This document shows, in pieces, positions 45,124-57,094 of a stretch of 64,000 nucleotides of DNA. This DNA comes from Gnetum montanum (taxonomy: Eukaryota > Streptophyta > Gnetopsida > Gnetales > Gnetaceae): assembly GCA_015680685.1 (NCBI GenBank), contig MNCI01016594.1, forward strand, positions 565,192-629,191, written 5' to 3'. Under the pieces are notes generated by a model, which saw nothing but the letters and a program-made list of their open reading frames with translations, had not been told where the DNA came from and ran no database searches. Each line of letters starts with the position of its first letter. Position 1 is the first letter of the stretch. Position numbers and translations under genes: made by a program.

Positions 45124-48100
45124 ATGAACACCACAAACTCCAACGCTGCAACCAAGCCAGTCACAGACATCATAGGCACCATGGCTATTCAACAACCCAT
45201 GGTACAACCCATTATGGGGTCTCACCGGTCTCTTAGACTACAAGGGAGGAACCCATCGTTTAACGTCATACCCCAGGACCAATACAATTTCATATGCGTG
45301 AAAATACAAGCAGGCCTAACCATGGACCAAACTGAGATGGAGGTTAAAAGAAAATACGAATTATTTCATAAAGGAGGACATGAGTTCATCCCTTCACCAT
45401 ATGATATCATTTCTCTCCTAGAGCATTACTCTGAGCTTATCTCTTAGCTCCTACTACTAAAGAATCAGCCCCTGGACCAATCCATGGCAAATCCTCAATT
45501 GGAAGAGAAGGACGACTTCATAGCCCATTCTGAGCATGAAGATTCGTACCACATCCTCAGCCCACAAACTTACACAAACCCATCATTTCACCCATTCATG
45601 GGTGAAACTACGTCCCTCCAGCTATTCAAAATCATGCAAGCACATGTGCCTCAACAAGAGGCACCCACTCTCATCCCCATTCCTCCAGTGACCGATGTTC
45701 AAGTCAACACGCTTCCCCTCGCAATTCCTCCTATGGTCACGGTACCCCCGTTCTTACAAATGCAACCTCCTCAAAATAATGTAGGAGTAAACTTCCCACC
45801 CCGCGTGATCGGGATGCCACATGTGATACTGGCTTCTACATCTGCTCATTACATTCCCTGGATCCCAACCTAAGGAGCATTCTTCACAACTGTAACCCAA
45901 CAATTTCAGGAGATTCCTACACAAAACATGACCGAGCAATGGACAGCGATTGGTGCCCAATCACATCAACCCCCTCATTATAACATACCACCTCACACAA
46001 TCTTACAAGCTAATATTCCCCAAGCACAACCACAAGAACAGCAACCCCTTGCCTACAATATGCCACCCCAGATACCACCTGCTACAAATATTCCGGATGT
46101 GCAGCCTCCAACTACACAACTCTTTGCTTTCTAGCCCACTACCCAACAATCCAACATGTATACTGTACAACATCCCCAACATGCCATCTCACCTAGCACC
46201 CAAGACTGGGCTGATGCTAAAATGGTAATGCAGGAGGTAACCGACGAGGTCAAATGTCTCAAGACAGCCGTTGACGGAGAGCTCAAGGTAGTGGACTTCT
46301 ATCACGATGATCCTATCAACTCTTTTGTCCCACCTCTAACATTACCCAAGGGTGTATCTTTGCCTACGCTGACTAAATACAATGGGGAGATAGATCCCAA
46401 TGCTCACCTCATAATGTTTAGATTAGAATGTGCGTTGCTTCAGGGGTGGCGACATGCCATTATGCGAGTGTTTCCCATGTCCCTTGCAGGGAGAGCACTT
46501 GATTTGTATTGGGCCTTGCCACGAAACTCAGTATCTTCTCTGGAAGATTTGGTGCACCAATTCATAACCAGGTTCAAGTATAACTTGAAGCTTGAAGCCA
46601 CACTAGATAGCCTCATACAGGTCAAACAAGTACCCCTTGAACTTGTCCAGAAATTCATCCAACGGTGGAGTGCTGCTGTCAACGAACTCCACGAGCTGAT
46701 CCCAGAGACGTATCTCCTCACAATCCTGAAAGGGGCTATCAACAACTTCGTCAAATCCAAACTATCTTATCTTAATGCACGTAATCTAAGTCAAGAGTTT
46801 GTACAAATCAAGAGCATAGAGGACGCAGCGCAAAATAGTCATGATCTTGCATATTTAGCCTTTAAGATCCAACACAGTAAGAAAGATAAAGAAAAGGTTA
46901 AAACAACTATAGCAACATTAGTAGAAACACAACAAGCAAACGTGGGACAACAAAGCAAACTGCCTATTGCCCCTACTAATTACACTAAACCCACTCCCGC
47001 AATTGCACCAGAATCATCCTCATCACAAAACCCAACACTGAATCGTACGAGAAACTTCGAGAGGAAGGACCCCTTTCAATACACGCCACTGCCTATGAAG
47101 CCATCGCAACTATTCAACCAACTCCTGAAGGCTAGATTAATGAAGCATAAACAGTTTTCCCCTATAGTGATCCAAAGGCATGATCGCTTCTGCCAACTGG
47201 TTCAGAACCCAAGCCTAGCAATGCCAGATGAGCCCCTAGTACCAAAAGGCTTTAGAATGGACCGTTTCTGCGATTATCATCAACGTAATGGGCATGGCAC
47301 AGATTACTGTTTCACCCTAAAACAAGATATCCAACGAATGATTGACGGAGGTCAACTCACTTTTGATGAGACTAACCCGGTCCAACCACAAAACCAGGCC
47401 ATGGGTGTGTATAAAGATCCACTAAATACCAAAGAGGCACCGTACATGATCAACACAATCTACCTTGATAACGAACCTGAAACACCTAGCATTAACACCG
47501 TCTATTCCGACCATGAGCAACAAACGCCTAATAAACCATTTGTGGTGTGTATTCCTCCCACTATACAAACATTCATGCCTCAACCATCGTACTTCACATA
47601 GAAGCCTTATGTCATCCGAGTACCCCCCGCCGTAGCAACTTCTAACACCCTAACACGTGAAAGACCATATGTGGTGCGTGTACCTTCCACTGCTACTACC
47701 GTAAACACACCAACGCCTCCTATTTGACCCACCCCTTACATAGTCCAAGTGCCACCTGCAATCGCAACAGTGGAGGTACAACCTCCAGCTAAGCCAACTC
47801 CATACATCGTTAGGACACCCGAATGTCCTAATGATCACCAATCCTCCACTTCGCAAACACAAAATAAACCAAGCCCCTATGTCATCAAGGTGCCCAGCCA
47901 ACCGGGCACTCAACCGCACGCGATTACCCAGCCACAACCCCACCCTTCTCTATACGTAGTACAAATCCCAAGGCAACCTAAGTCTCTGAAACCAACTACA
48001 CAACCATGCCACACACGAGAACGCCTAGCAGATAAGCTTACACATGAACGCTTGGAGAAGGAGCATCAACGGCTAGCCTTAGGACCTCCTAAACCTACCC

Positions 48101-49314
48101 TACTAAATGCAGTATCCATGACACAACCTAATGATAAACCAAACACAGGCCATGAGGGTGAATCATCCAGAAAACATGATATGCCTAAATCAACGATTCC
48201 AGGTAAAAAAGACAAGCCAACTATGCATGAAATAAAACTGTTAGGCCCAATGGACCAAGTCACTGCCGATAAACATGTGCCCAATAGTAGAGATCTAGCG
48301 ACAGCTCTAACGTAAGTCACACAGGCACTCAAACAAAAAAACACTTCACTGAGCTTATATGACCTAGTGTTGACATCTCAAACCCATTGTGAAGCCTTGG
48401 TGCGTATGCTAACTTCCATCCGAGTAAGCGAAGACTTGCCTCCAAATGAACCTTCAATTCATGTTGTAATGTACTCACCTCAAGGGTCAACTCCAAAGCC
48501 ACTAAGCTTCCACAATGACAATGTCAAAGTGGATGAGAAAACGCGAGAGGTAACAATAGCACCTATGTTCATAACCATATGAACAAATCAATTCAAGATA
48601 CATAGGGTGCATGTAGATGATGGAGCTGCCACAAATGTTGTACCCTATCCCATTGTTGAACAACTGGGGCTTACAGAGTTAATCAGACCAACTGCCACCA
48701 CATGCTTGAAATCATTTAGCGGATTGCGTGTGATAGTCAAAGGCATCGTGACTTTAGACTTTATAGTAGGGGATCAGTTCCCCACATCTACCGACTTTGT
48801 GGTAATCGATGAAATGCTAGGGTTCAACCTAATATTGGGAAGGCCTTGGCTAGCCCAACTAAAAGTAGTCTCTTCCCCTATACACCAAGAGATTCACCTA
48901 CCTTACGAAGGCGGTGAAATCGTGATACATAGGGAGGCTGCTACACCCATCATCTCATCGTACATAGATACAGACCAAGGCTCAGAGGTTAAGCTTGAAG
49001 AGCCTAAACAATATGATATGAATGAACAACAACCAGTAGGTGATAATCATTTAAACGCAAAGGAAAATTCACCTAAAATAGAAATGCCTGGGCCTGAAAC
49101 CGTACATACACAGCCTCACTTAGAAACTACAACTGACACAGAAATCACAATACATGCAGAAGCATCTGAAAACTCCAACGCGGGAACTATTCCATCAGAT
49201 GTCCCTTGGGCTAAATTACAATTCAATGTGATCAGCGAAGGAGACGCTGAATATAGAATCATACCCGCTAACGCATCGTTGAATGTTAAAATGAGAAAAT
49301 CAAAAAATTACTAA
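45124..49314 (+). pseudogene. E3 gag-protease, one frame with seven internal stops
   Basis: ATG at 45124, 388 bp after the PBS. A single frame of 1,397 codons is broken only by stops at 45445, 45871, 46132, 47599, 47725, 48313 and 48580, and ends TAA at 49312. Domains are an N-terminal YNFICVKIQA and GHEFIPSPYDII region (residues about 55-105), a Pro/Gln-rich segment, and the retrotransposon gag core (about 386-570). A knuckle C716, H719, H724, C729 follows. Next is a linker with about seven P-[YF]-[VI]-[VI]-x-[VI]-P peptides (47530-47970), and retropepsin with VDDGA at residues 1164-1168. Most stops are explained by C-to-T or G-to-A changes in Gln, Arg or Trp codons. The frame is long for gag-protease because of the linker and N-terminal region. 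Pol starts 8 kb downstream, across the antisense gene. Confidence 0.88.
47530..47975 (+). other. Peptide repeat P-[YF]-[VI]-[VI]-x-V-P in E3 gag linker
   Basis: Copies read PFVVCIP, PYVIRVP, PYVVRVP, PYIVQVP, PYIVRTP, PYVIKVP and LYVVQIP, spaced about 15-30 residues apart. They lie in Pro/Thr/Gln-rich sequence between the knuckle and protease. Corresponding copies occur in E1, E2, E4 and E5 at the same place. Confidence 0.75.
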
Positions 49315-50339
49315 ACCAATAAACAACAAACTGTTCGAAATGACGTTAAACTACAAATAGTTCAAAACGACTTTAAACTACATCCCAAGTCTGGAATGAC
49401 GTTAAACTATCATGTCCGCTGTACTGACCTAAATCGTCGGTGTAAGGCTGGAAGGGAAAAAGACACCGAGAGATCGTTGGGCAGCCACAGCCAACCCTGC
49501 CTTCGCTTGAGGGCAAGCTGGAAAAGGGAACGAAGGCAGAGTGCCTTGGATGGTTCGCACGCAAATCAACCAAGGACTTCCCCAAGCGTAAGTTATGACT
49601 AGCGCTTGGGTTATCGTAAACGGTGTAAACGAAATATGAACAACGATACGAAATGTAAATAAAGTGTACTGAATTATGAATAAAGCGTAAACAAAGTTAT
49701 ATTGTAAACAGAAGATAAACTGCAGTAAATAATGTAAATGAGAGGCAAAAATGAAACTGTATTGTATTGTTTTTAAACAAGAATATGCACCGGTCAAAGC
49801 GTAGTTGCACAAGTGTGGACGGCAAGTCAAACGCCTAGCCCCGGAATGATGTGACACAATGATGTGACGATGAAATGTGATTAATGTGAGAAGAAATCGG
49901 AAGCCAAAAATCAGATGTGCATCACCAATTCCTCCAATCTTTGCCTCTTTGTCTTTTGCTTCTTTGTCTTTGTTCTTCTTTTTTGCTCTCTTCCTTCCAA
50001 TTTGTGTGAATTGGTAGGGTATTTATAGGTTTGGGCTAGGGTTTTGGCTAGGGTTTGCTTTGACCAGGTTCAATGTATCCATGCTTGAAAGTTGTACATG
50101 AGTTGTACGTGTGTTGGCAATTTTGCTTTTCTTGGCCAGGTTCAATGTATTTTACAACTTACGGGTCATTTGAGCCCATTAAAATACAAAAAAAATTAAA
50201 AATACAAGCCCTTTAGTTGTAAAACTTAGAAACTTTAAAAAAAGATGTCCAGCGGCCGCGACCCTTGATTAAAAATATTATTTTTTTAGTTGGTCGGCTG
50301 AACATTGGAATTCTTCTAATGTTTTTTGGTAAAAAAAAT

Positions 50340-50727
50340 TTTAATCATCGGGGGAGGACAGTCGGTGATGTCGGTGATGCAGCAGCGGCGGCGCGAAGAG
50401 AGAGCAGTAGCTGGGGGCAGCGCAGGGAGAGCAATGTGGAGGCTGCGGAGGTGCAGCAGAGGACAGTGCGGCAAACGCGTGCACAGTAGCACGGCGTTGC
50501 GGAAAATAATCAGCGGCAGGCGGGAGAAGCAAAGTGGCAGCACAGGAGGCAGGAGCAGACAGTGATGTGCAGGCATGATGCAACAGCGTGGGGCAGAATG
50601 ACGACGCGGCAGGCAGCAATCAAACGTGAAACAAGGTGCCGCGAGAGCAGCTGTTGCAGGCAGTGACGGGGAGAGCGATGTGCAGAAAACAGCGGCGTGG
50701 TGGGCGACGTGGAGGTGGCAGGAACAC
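50340..50727. other. GC-rich insert next to the ECD fragment
   Basis: Dense GCAG, GCGG and GGAG words give a composition unlike the AT-leaning surroundings. No convincing protein is seen; open frames here on both strands are compositional. It may be intron 1 or unrelated sequence captured with the ECD fragment. Confidence 0.5.
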
Positions 50728-51195
50728 TTGCGAGGGATTCAACGGAAATGGCACAATATGAAGCTCGCCGCACCTGATAAAAACCCTGTTGGAGCTGTTC
50801 TCCGGCTTAAGCCATTGCGGAATGGCAAACACAGCTTCAATAATCAAGAATTCACCGTCCAAGTCCCAAACCCTAACGGAGACGTCCGGAAACCTCCGGT
50901 TGATTTCGAAGAGCAGGAAAACAGTGAACCATTCGTCTTCGAGATTGTCACCATACCTGAGGCTGCCATGAAGATGAGCAACAGAACTTTTTGCAGATGC
51001 TGATGAAGAAAAGGGAGAGGAAGACGCAAGGCAAAGATAGGTTGATGATGATGCAGAAGCTCTTTTGAGCTTGCTCTGCAATTCGTCTAGAGTGTGTTGC
51101 TTCAGAGAAAATGCTGGAAATACTGCGTAGAGCAGAGTATAGTCTGGAGCGCTATGACAATCATTGAAGATTTCATCGTCAATGCTGGACTCCAT
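50728..51195 (-). pseudogene. ECD: Captured fragment of ecdysoneless/SGT1-like (ECD) gene, N-terminal exon
   Basis: The ATG at 51195 opens about 156 codons similar to the N-terminal part of the ECD family, nuclear-cytoplasmic proteins linked to pre-mRNA splicing and transcription in animals and yeast. Recognisable blocks are LRYGDNLEDEWF, FPDVSVRVWD, DGEFLIIEA, WLKPENSSNRVFI and GELHIVP. The family's YIWQ-xx-PF region is degraded. Similarity stops after residue 156 at a CAA/GTGTTC step that could be an intron donor; the remaining frame to 50620 is Pro/Arg-rich and unrelated. The rest of the gene (the family is usually above 600 residues) is absent. The upstream 51196-51430 may be native 5' sequence. 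The reading frame is open over the conserved part, unlike the retrotransposon genes around it. Confidence 0.85.
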
Positions 51196-51655
51196 TACCT
51201 TTTGTCGCAGACTCACTGCAAGCCACGGTTTTGTTAAGTTTCGCTATGAAGTTCGTTGCAGGAATAAATCGCTCTGGATGTGTTTATATTTAAGCATCCA
51301 AAGCCATGCGATGGTCTGGATCACGTCCACATTCGTTTGTACAAAGCTGCCACTGTTTGACACATGAATGTGGTCGCAATTATGTTTAGGTTCATCTCCC
51401 CAAATCCAAAAGCATGTGCACGTCAATAATAGTCGTCGCTAATGCACCATTAGGGCATACAAATTTTCATTTAAAAATGCTAAGCTGAAATTAGTGGTGT
51501 TTCATCCGCAACGACATAAAACTAGGCACGATCAGAAATGGTCGGTCTACAAGAAATCAACCCTTGTCGCTTGAAATTTCCCATATTTACATGTGGCCTG
51601 AAATGGCCTTAAACTAGTGCATGTGGCCTGAAATGGCCTTAAACTAGAGCATCTA

Positions 51656-52016
51656 CCTACCCTTTTTTTTCCCCAAATTCCAGTTCATAGTTCGAATCTA
51701 CGCTTGCACTGTCGTGCTGTCAATAAAAATTTTCACAATTATCTTTCGTTTATAATTACATTCCTACTTACAATTACATTCATGCACTATACTTAAACTA
51801 CAAAAACAAACCAAAACATTTTACATTCCCATGCCGTGTTTACATTTAAACTCAAAATCCGCAACAAAAAGTTTTTTTTTTAGAAATATCCATATACATG
51901 TAATGATATACAATTACAAGAGTTAACTGATTTTATTCATCCATTCAATACAACTCAAAATTTTTAATTTACAATTCACATATAGATTTGAGTCGGAATA
52001 ATTTCAAATCAAAAAA
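51656..52016. other. E3 spacer between RR1 and antisense gene 3' end
   Basis: AT-rich sequence without recognisable coding. It lies directly downstream of the antisense gene's stop codon, so it should contain that gene's 3' end and polyadenylation signals; no single signal is convincing. Confidence 0.45.
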
Positions 52017-55000
52017 CTAAACATCCGGGATGGGAGGGTCGTCCTCTTTAGACCCACCAGCATCATGAGTCCCCACTCCACTAGGGCCAGCTTCTTGAAT
52101 ATCATCGTTGCCTTGACCCTATAAAATGCAAAGGAAACAATCAACATAAGAACAAAAGAAAAAACAGTGAAAAATTATTCAATGAATGAATTTCATGGCA
52201 ATAAACTGCTTACCTAAGGGGACCCCCCTAAACTGAATTCAAGCCGGCGGAGGATTTCCTCCTCTGAGACGCTCGCCCAATCTGTCCCATCAAGGCCTAG
52301 ATCGATGTTTGGCAAAGCCTTCCCCTTGTTAATAGCCGACTAGGTAGGATGCTTTAAACGGAATTCACCCACATAAACCTCCCTAGAAGTGGTTGTAATT
52401 ACCCTTGTAGGCGATTCCATCTCAACAGTTGTATTCTGAGCAAAGGTATCAAACATAGAGCGTAGACCCAGACCCTCCACAAACATTTCAAGTTGATGCT
52501 TTTCAATAGATACTTCCTTCAACTACTTATAATGATTCTTGTTGTTCTTCTCATCCTGACCCCACTTGCGCACCTTGGAAGCGAAAGCCTTCCAATCTTG
52601 GTACTTGAGGTTCAGTAGGTCTACCTGGGCCTTACACTCCGCTAGTTTCTGGGTCAGTGACGCATGGCAATTGAGCAAGTTCCAATATCTAGTATAGGTG
52701 ACCTCGAAAGTTTTCCAAGAGCGATCACCACTTAGTCTAGCCGAGATGAACTCATACCGAGCTTTGAGATCATCACACTCAACTGATGACTCAGAAACTT
52801 CTTTATCCTTTGCTTGGACTTGCAACCAGAATTGTTCGATGGAACGCCTACAGGTCCAAAGTCATTTGGCGTTGTGTACAAGACCTTCCGCCACTTCGTC
52901 ATAGACCAGCCTTGGTATCTTCTTGAGTTCTAGGGGTAGTGTGGGCAAACTTTCAATGCTAACAATCTCAAATGGATCCCACCTCAGCTTAGCTCCTATG
53001 CACACAAAAGGAATGGGCATTAAACATTAGACGATAAAAAAGCAATGTGAAATTCGAAAGTTGCAAAAGGCTCGAGACATTTGTACCTATCTCAGGGTGG
53101 GCTTCCTGAATACGTTCAACCACTTCATTATCGATCCCAGCCACAAAATCCATTTTACTTGGCATCTAGGTCCAAGTAAATTGTCCACGAGTACAGGACG
53201 GACTAACCTCCACGGTTCTTTCAGGGGGAGCCATTTTCATAGGCACGTCTAGCCACATTGTTTTGGTTTCACTACCTTCGTCTGGAAGGGATAAAAACAT
53301 AAAAGTAAAACACCATAGAAACAACGACTCACAAAGCAACATAATAAAATAAAATGAAATATACCATGTTCTCTATCCCCTTCTGGGTTTGGAAGGTTGC
53401 CAAGGTCCAACCTTCCCTTGAGGAAGCTACTAAACATCTCATCAACACCACCCTGGTCATCCACCAGTTCAGTCTCTGTGGTGTCTTCCCGTAGCTCCTC
53501 CGTCTCTTCCGCCTGATCCTTGCCAACCTCTTCCTCCTCAATCATTAACTTCGTTGTAGCCTCCTCCTCCTCAATGATGGTCTCTAACTCCTATCTCCTC
53601 ACTTCTCGAGTCAAGTATGAAGGCATTAGTTGCATGTAAGCAGTCAAAATGAAAATTATGAATAAGATGAAAACTATAATGCAATAAGTGCACCAAGTTT
53701 ACTTACCTCGAACAGGCATCTTGAACCGTATGCGCATCACCTTTGTCTCTTCCACATCTGAGGTTACCTCTTTTGAGCATTCATGCTTCAGGAGCTTTGA
53801 CTTCGCCTTACCAATGGTCTCCTTGTAGTATAGGGCACATCTTCTGGTTCCAACCCCACACTGTCACGTGTGTGGATTGAGGTATCAAATGACCCTCCTA
53901 TTGTGATGGACACGGATTCATCAATCCCCTTAGGAGCATCTTGGGACTCAGCTGTCTCGAACGAATGATTAATCCACGGGCAAGATAATTGAGTTCGATC
54001 CCGTAGGATATATTTGTTGTCTGCGTGAACCACTAGAAACTCGGCCAAGCGACGAAGATAGCCAACAAAGAATGCAAACGTAAAATGGGACTACGCTTCA
54101 ACATTTGAGCGCAATCGCACTATTTCCTTATGAAGGCCTGATAGCAAAAATTGAGCCCAGTTATAACGCATCCCCATTTCTAAGATGGTTCGCATGATTC
54201 GCACAGCTTCAACACCAAGAATGCTCACCTAGGACAGGGATTTAGGGACAGCCATGCCCTAAACAGGGGATATAATTCATTAACTTCCTCAACCTTTGAT
54301 TTCCCCTACATAGGGAATCCATTGATGCCCTTGACAATACCCAACCAGTCCTCTAGCTCACGTACCATATGAAGCTCTTTCTGAGCCCTATCCAAAACTA
54401 CATTTACGCCATCCACCGGTACACCAAACAGGTCTGAAAAGAATTCGACCGACAGATGGAAGACTATCTTGACACCCTTAATACAGGTGCTGTAGTAGGA
54501 GATGGACTTGTCAAATGAATCAACAATCTTGATCATTTCAGCTATCGACACATCAGGGCTCGGGGTTGTAAAGAGCTCCATAAGATCGGAATCATCTAAA
54601 TAACAAAAAATGGACAATGGGGCATGGGTGTGCAACCATTTCTATGCCTTGCTGATCTCCCCGAACTTCATTGACAGGGTACTCTCAGTTTGTCCTGTCG
54701 TGACAGGGTCTTCACCGGGAGGGACATCAACTATAGATACAATTTGAAACCATCACATCAGTATGACCACCAACAGTCGGACAAACACACTAAGGCATCT
54801 AGAAAATATTGTCACTTACCTTCAGTTTTGGACTTCGAGGTGCTACCTAAGTTAGAATAACAAGGGAAGACTGGTCCATTATGCGACCAATCTCCATGCA
54901 ACCACCCATGAGCCGTACACTGCGCAAATGCTCTAGAAAATCGTTTATGGAAATGGACAATATCACCCTTGGTTTGAGCTAATACAACTCCGTGAAGGGT

Positions 55001-56609
55001 GGGACCCGCCATAAAGGTCTCTAGAGCAGTATGAGCTAGGGCAAGCCCATCATCATCAACGGATATCCCATCTTGGTTAACTTGGGGCCTACAAAAGAAC
55101 GGTCGTCAAAACAGAAGCAAATACTAAACGATGAAAAATAGAAACAACAAGCTAAACGATCTTACCTCTCTACCCGGTACACTATGCCAGGAGGGTTTTG
55201 AAATAACGTATGTGCACGTGCAGCTAGAAACGAGGTGTTGTTAAGAAAATCACACCCTCATGGTAATAGGTCCCACATGCGCGCTAACGGGTGAGTAGAT
55301 GTGGGCCCGCCAGAAGGACCATCCTCGATCACAAGCAGCCCCTCATCAATGTCCTCCATGAATAGCGCAACATCCTCCGAAGCTCCTGGCAACATAGCCT
55401 CAAGCACACTCTGTGCCACTTGTTCGCTCAGATGTGACCAGACCACCACCTTAAATCTATCTAGGATAAGGCGAGGAATTCACATGCCCCTTCCTTGAAC
55501 CATACCCCATCGTTGTCAATGGTCAGATCAGGGGTAGGTTCATCGGCTTCAAGGGGGCCAAACCATGCCAATACTCCAACTAGCTCGACTACCAGGAGGA
55601 AAGGTTTAGTGTCCCTGCAAGTAACCAAAATGCCATGATAAATCAGCCATACATGAAAAGGAGATAAAACAACGAAATTCCATGTTGTAGGCCAATACTT
55701 AGAAAAATTACAAACTATTTACACCCAGCATATACGCTACCTAACTCGGCGTATACGCTATCAACAAATTATTTACACCTGGCATATACGCTACCTAACT
55801 TGGCGTATATGCTGTCAACAAGCTGTTTACACTTGGCATATACGTTGCCTAATTCAGCATATACGCTATCAAAAAGCTGTTTAAACTCGACGTATACGCT
55901 GCCTAATTTAGCGTATACGCTATCAAAAAACTGTTAACACTCGGCGTATATGCTGCCAGAAAAGAAAGAGCCGTTCATGGTTAGCGTATACGCTGTGAAA
56001 AATAGTCAGCGTTTACGCTGTGAAAACAGTCAGCATATACGCTGTGAAAATTGTCTATGCTACATACTGATAAAATCGCCTATGCTGTATATTGTTAAAA
56101 CCCTCTACGCTACACACTTTTCAAACTGTCTACACTATATGCTGAGGAAACCTTCTACGCTCAGCGTATAGACCCTATACGCTATAGAGACCCTCTATGC
56201 TGGGGACCTACACTTAGCGTACAGACCCTCTACGCTAACCCTCTACGCTACGGATCTACGCTCAGCATACAGGCCCTCTACGCTAACCCTCTACGCTGCG
56301 AAGCTACGCTTAGCATACAGGCCCTTTACACTACAAAACTGTTTATGATATAAAGCTGTTTATGCTACAAAACCTTTTACGCTACCAAAATTATCTACAT
56401 CGACAAGACTGTCTATGCCTGACGAGAAGTACAGATAAAAATAATCAATAGAGGTAAGATTAGAACCTACCTGTGTGATGATCCTGGCCACGATGGAACC
56501 CTCAGTCTAGGCAAACACTACAACATGGCCTCGCTCTCCTCCGCGAAAGTTAGGTCAGGGCCCTTGCTCCCCTAGCCTTCTACCTCCTTGCCCTTTCCCA
56601 TTCCGGCAT
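52017..56609 (-). pseudogene. E3 antisense multi-exon gene (aORF), function unknown
   Basis: A spliced gene on the strand opposite to gag-pol, with a candidate start at 56609 or 56601. Exons with plausible GT/AG edges lie at about 56470-56609, 55168-55612, 54821-55090, 53707-54735, 53365-53640, 53088-53282, 52214-52995 and 52017-52118 (stop TAG at 52017-52019). Protein blocks are DLFGVPVDG and LEDWLG (about 54330-54440), an acidic EEEE-rich exon (53370-53590), and a coiled-coil-like exon with SW, RYW, QDWK, WGQ and KNNKNHYK. A short Gly/Asp-rich tail follows. The RYW-WGQ-KN-YK order matches E1's gene residue by residue at many places. Stops at 52523 and elsewhere show decay. Family unknown; exon limits are approximate. 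Confidence 0.68.
55710..56350. repeat. GCGTATACGCT and CTACGCT words in intron 1 of E3 antisense gene
   Basis: About 25 copies, first as CGTATACGCT pairs (55715-56045), then as CTACGCTA and CAGCATA words (56090-56350). They fill the interval between the first two exons. The first group is the same word as in the E3 LTR. Confidence 0.8.
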
Positions 56610-56639
56610 CCTTTACGTTGAAAATAACAGGGTTTATGC

Positions 56640-56885
56640 TGAGGTCTGAGGCTGCATGCCAAGCTGAATCATCTACACTAAGTTGGAGTCTCTACGCTCA
56701 TGCTGAGTTGGGGCCTCTACACTCACGCTTACGCTAGGGTTTGGGTCTCTATGCTTACGCTGGGGTTCAAACCTCTATGTTTACGCTAAAGGTTTGGTGG
56801 TCTACGCTTACGCTAAAGGTTTACGCTCAAGCTTCAGATCGCTTCAAGTTCGGTGGTCCCAACTGACAACCTTACGCTATATATT
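56640..56885. repeat. TTACGCT words upstream of E3 antisense gene
   Basis: Repeated CTACGCT, TTACGCT and CTCACGCT words occur just before the candidate start of the antisense gene, where its promoter or 5' UTR should be. A TATATAG-like site lies nearby at about 56876-56884, and an (AT)n run at 56988-57002. Confidence 0.65.
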
Positions 56886-57094
56886 GCATCGCATCGACCC
56901 CACCACCGCTGCCGCCTTTGATTATTTTAATGTTTTTAATAGTTTATCAATTTTATTTAAAAATTGTTAAAATACAAAGCACAAAAAAATATATATATAT
57001 AACAAAGTGAACAGTACCACATCCTAATTCCCTCGCAAGCTAGCTTTAGATGCCCACACTGAACATTTTGGCACAAACTCTCCTATGTAAGTCA

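Larger units (their letters stand above)
49420..51504 (-). mobile_element. Solo LTR (minus) in E3, carrying a host-gene fragment
   Basis: On the minus strand from TGAAACACCACT (51504) to CAGTACA (49420), 2,085 bp. The duplication TCCGC lies at 49415-49419 and 51505-51509. Its 3' part (about 49420-49660) matches E3's LTR end. A TATAAATA box lies at 50020-50027. No internal element sequence is present, so it is a solo LTR. The middle, roughly 50250-51470, does not resemble the other LTRs and contains the ECD fragment and a GC-rich stretch. Confidence 0.88.
49325..51655 (+). repeat. E3 RR1 hairpin array, split by the solo LTR
   Basis: Units lie at 49325-49419 (AGTT/GACT and GTC/GAC stems) and 51505-51655 (GTC/GAC, then two GGCC-TGAAAT-GGCC units, one at 51625-51638). 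With the solo LTR and one TCCGC removed, the two flanks rejoin as one unit with a GTC stem, CGCAAC loop and GAC stem followed by ATAAAACTAG. The LTR therefore entered the loop of a hairpin unit. Confidence 0.8.

Noticed and set aside
50265-50773. Several long open frames on both strands in the GC-rich stretch
   Set aside because: They are low in complexity (Ala/Arg/Ser/Pro/Leu), overlap in many frames and are explained by GC-rich composition.
52017-56609. Antisense gene as a host gene fragment inserted by chance
   Set aside because: The same gene occupies the same protease-to-RT interval, of nearly equal size, in E1, and its tail is at the same place in E4 and E5.
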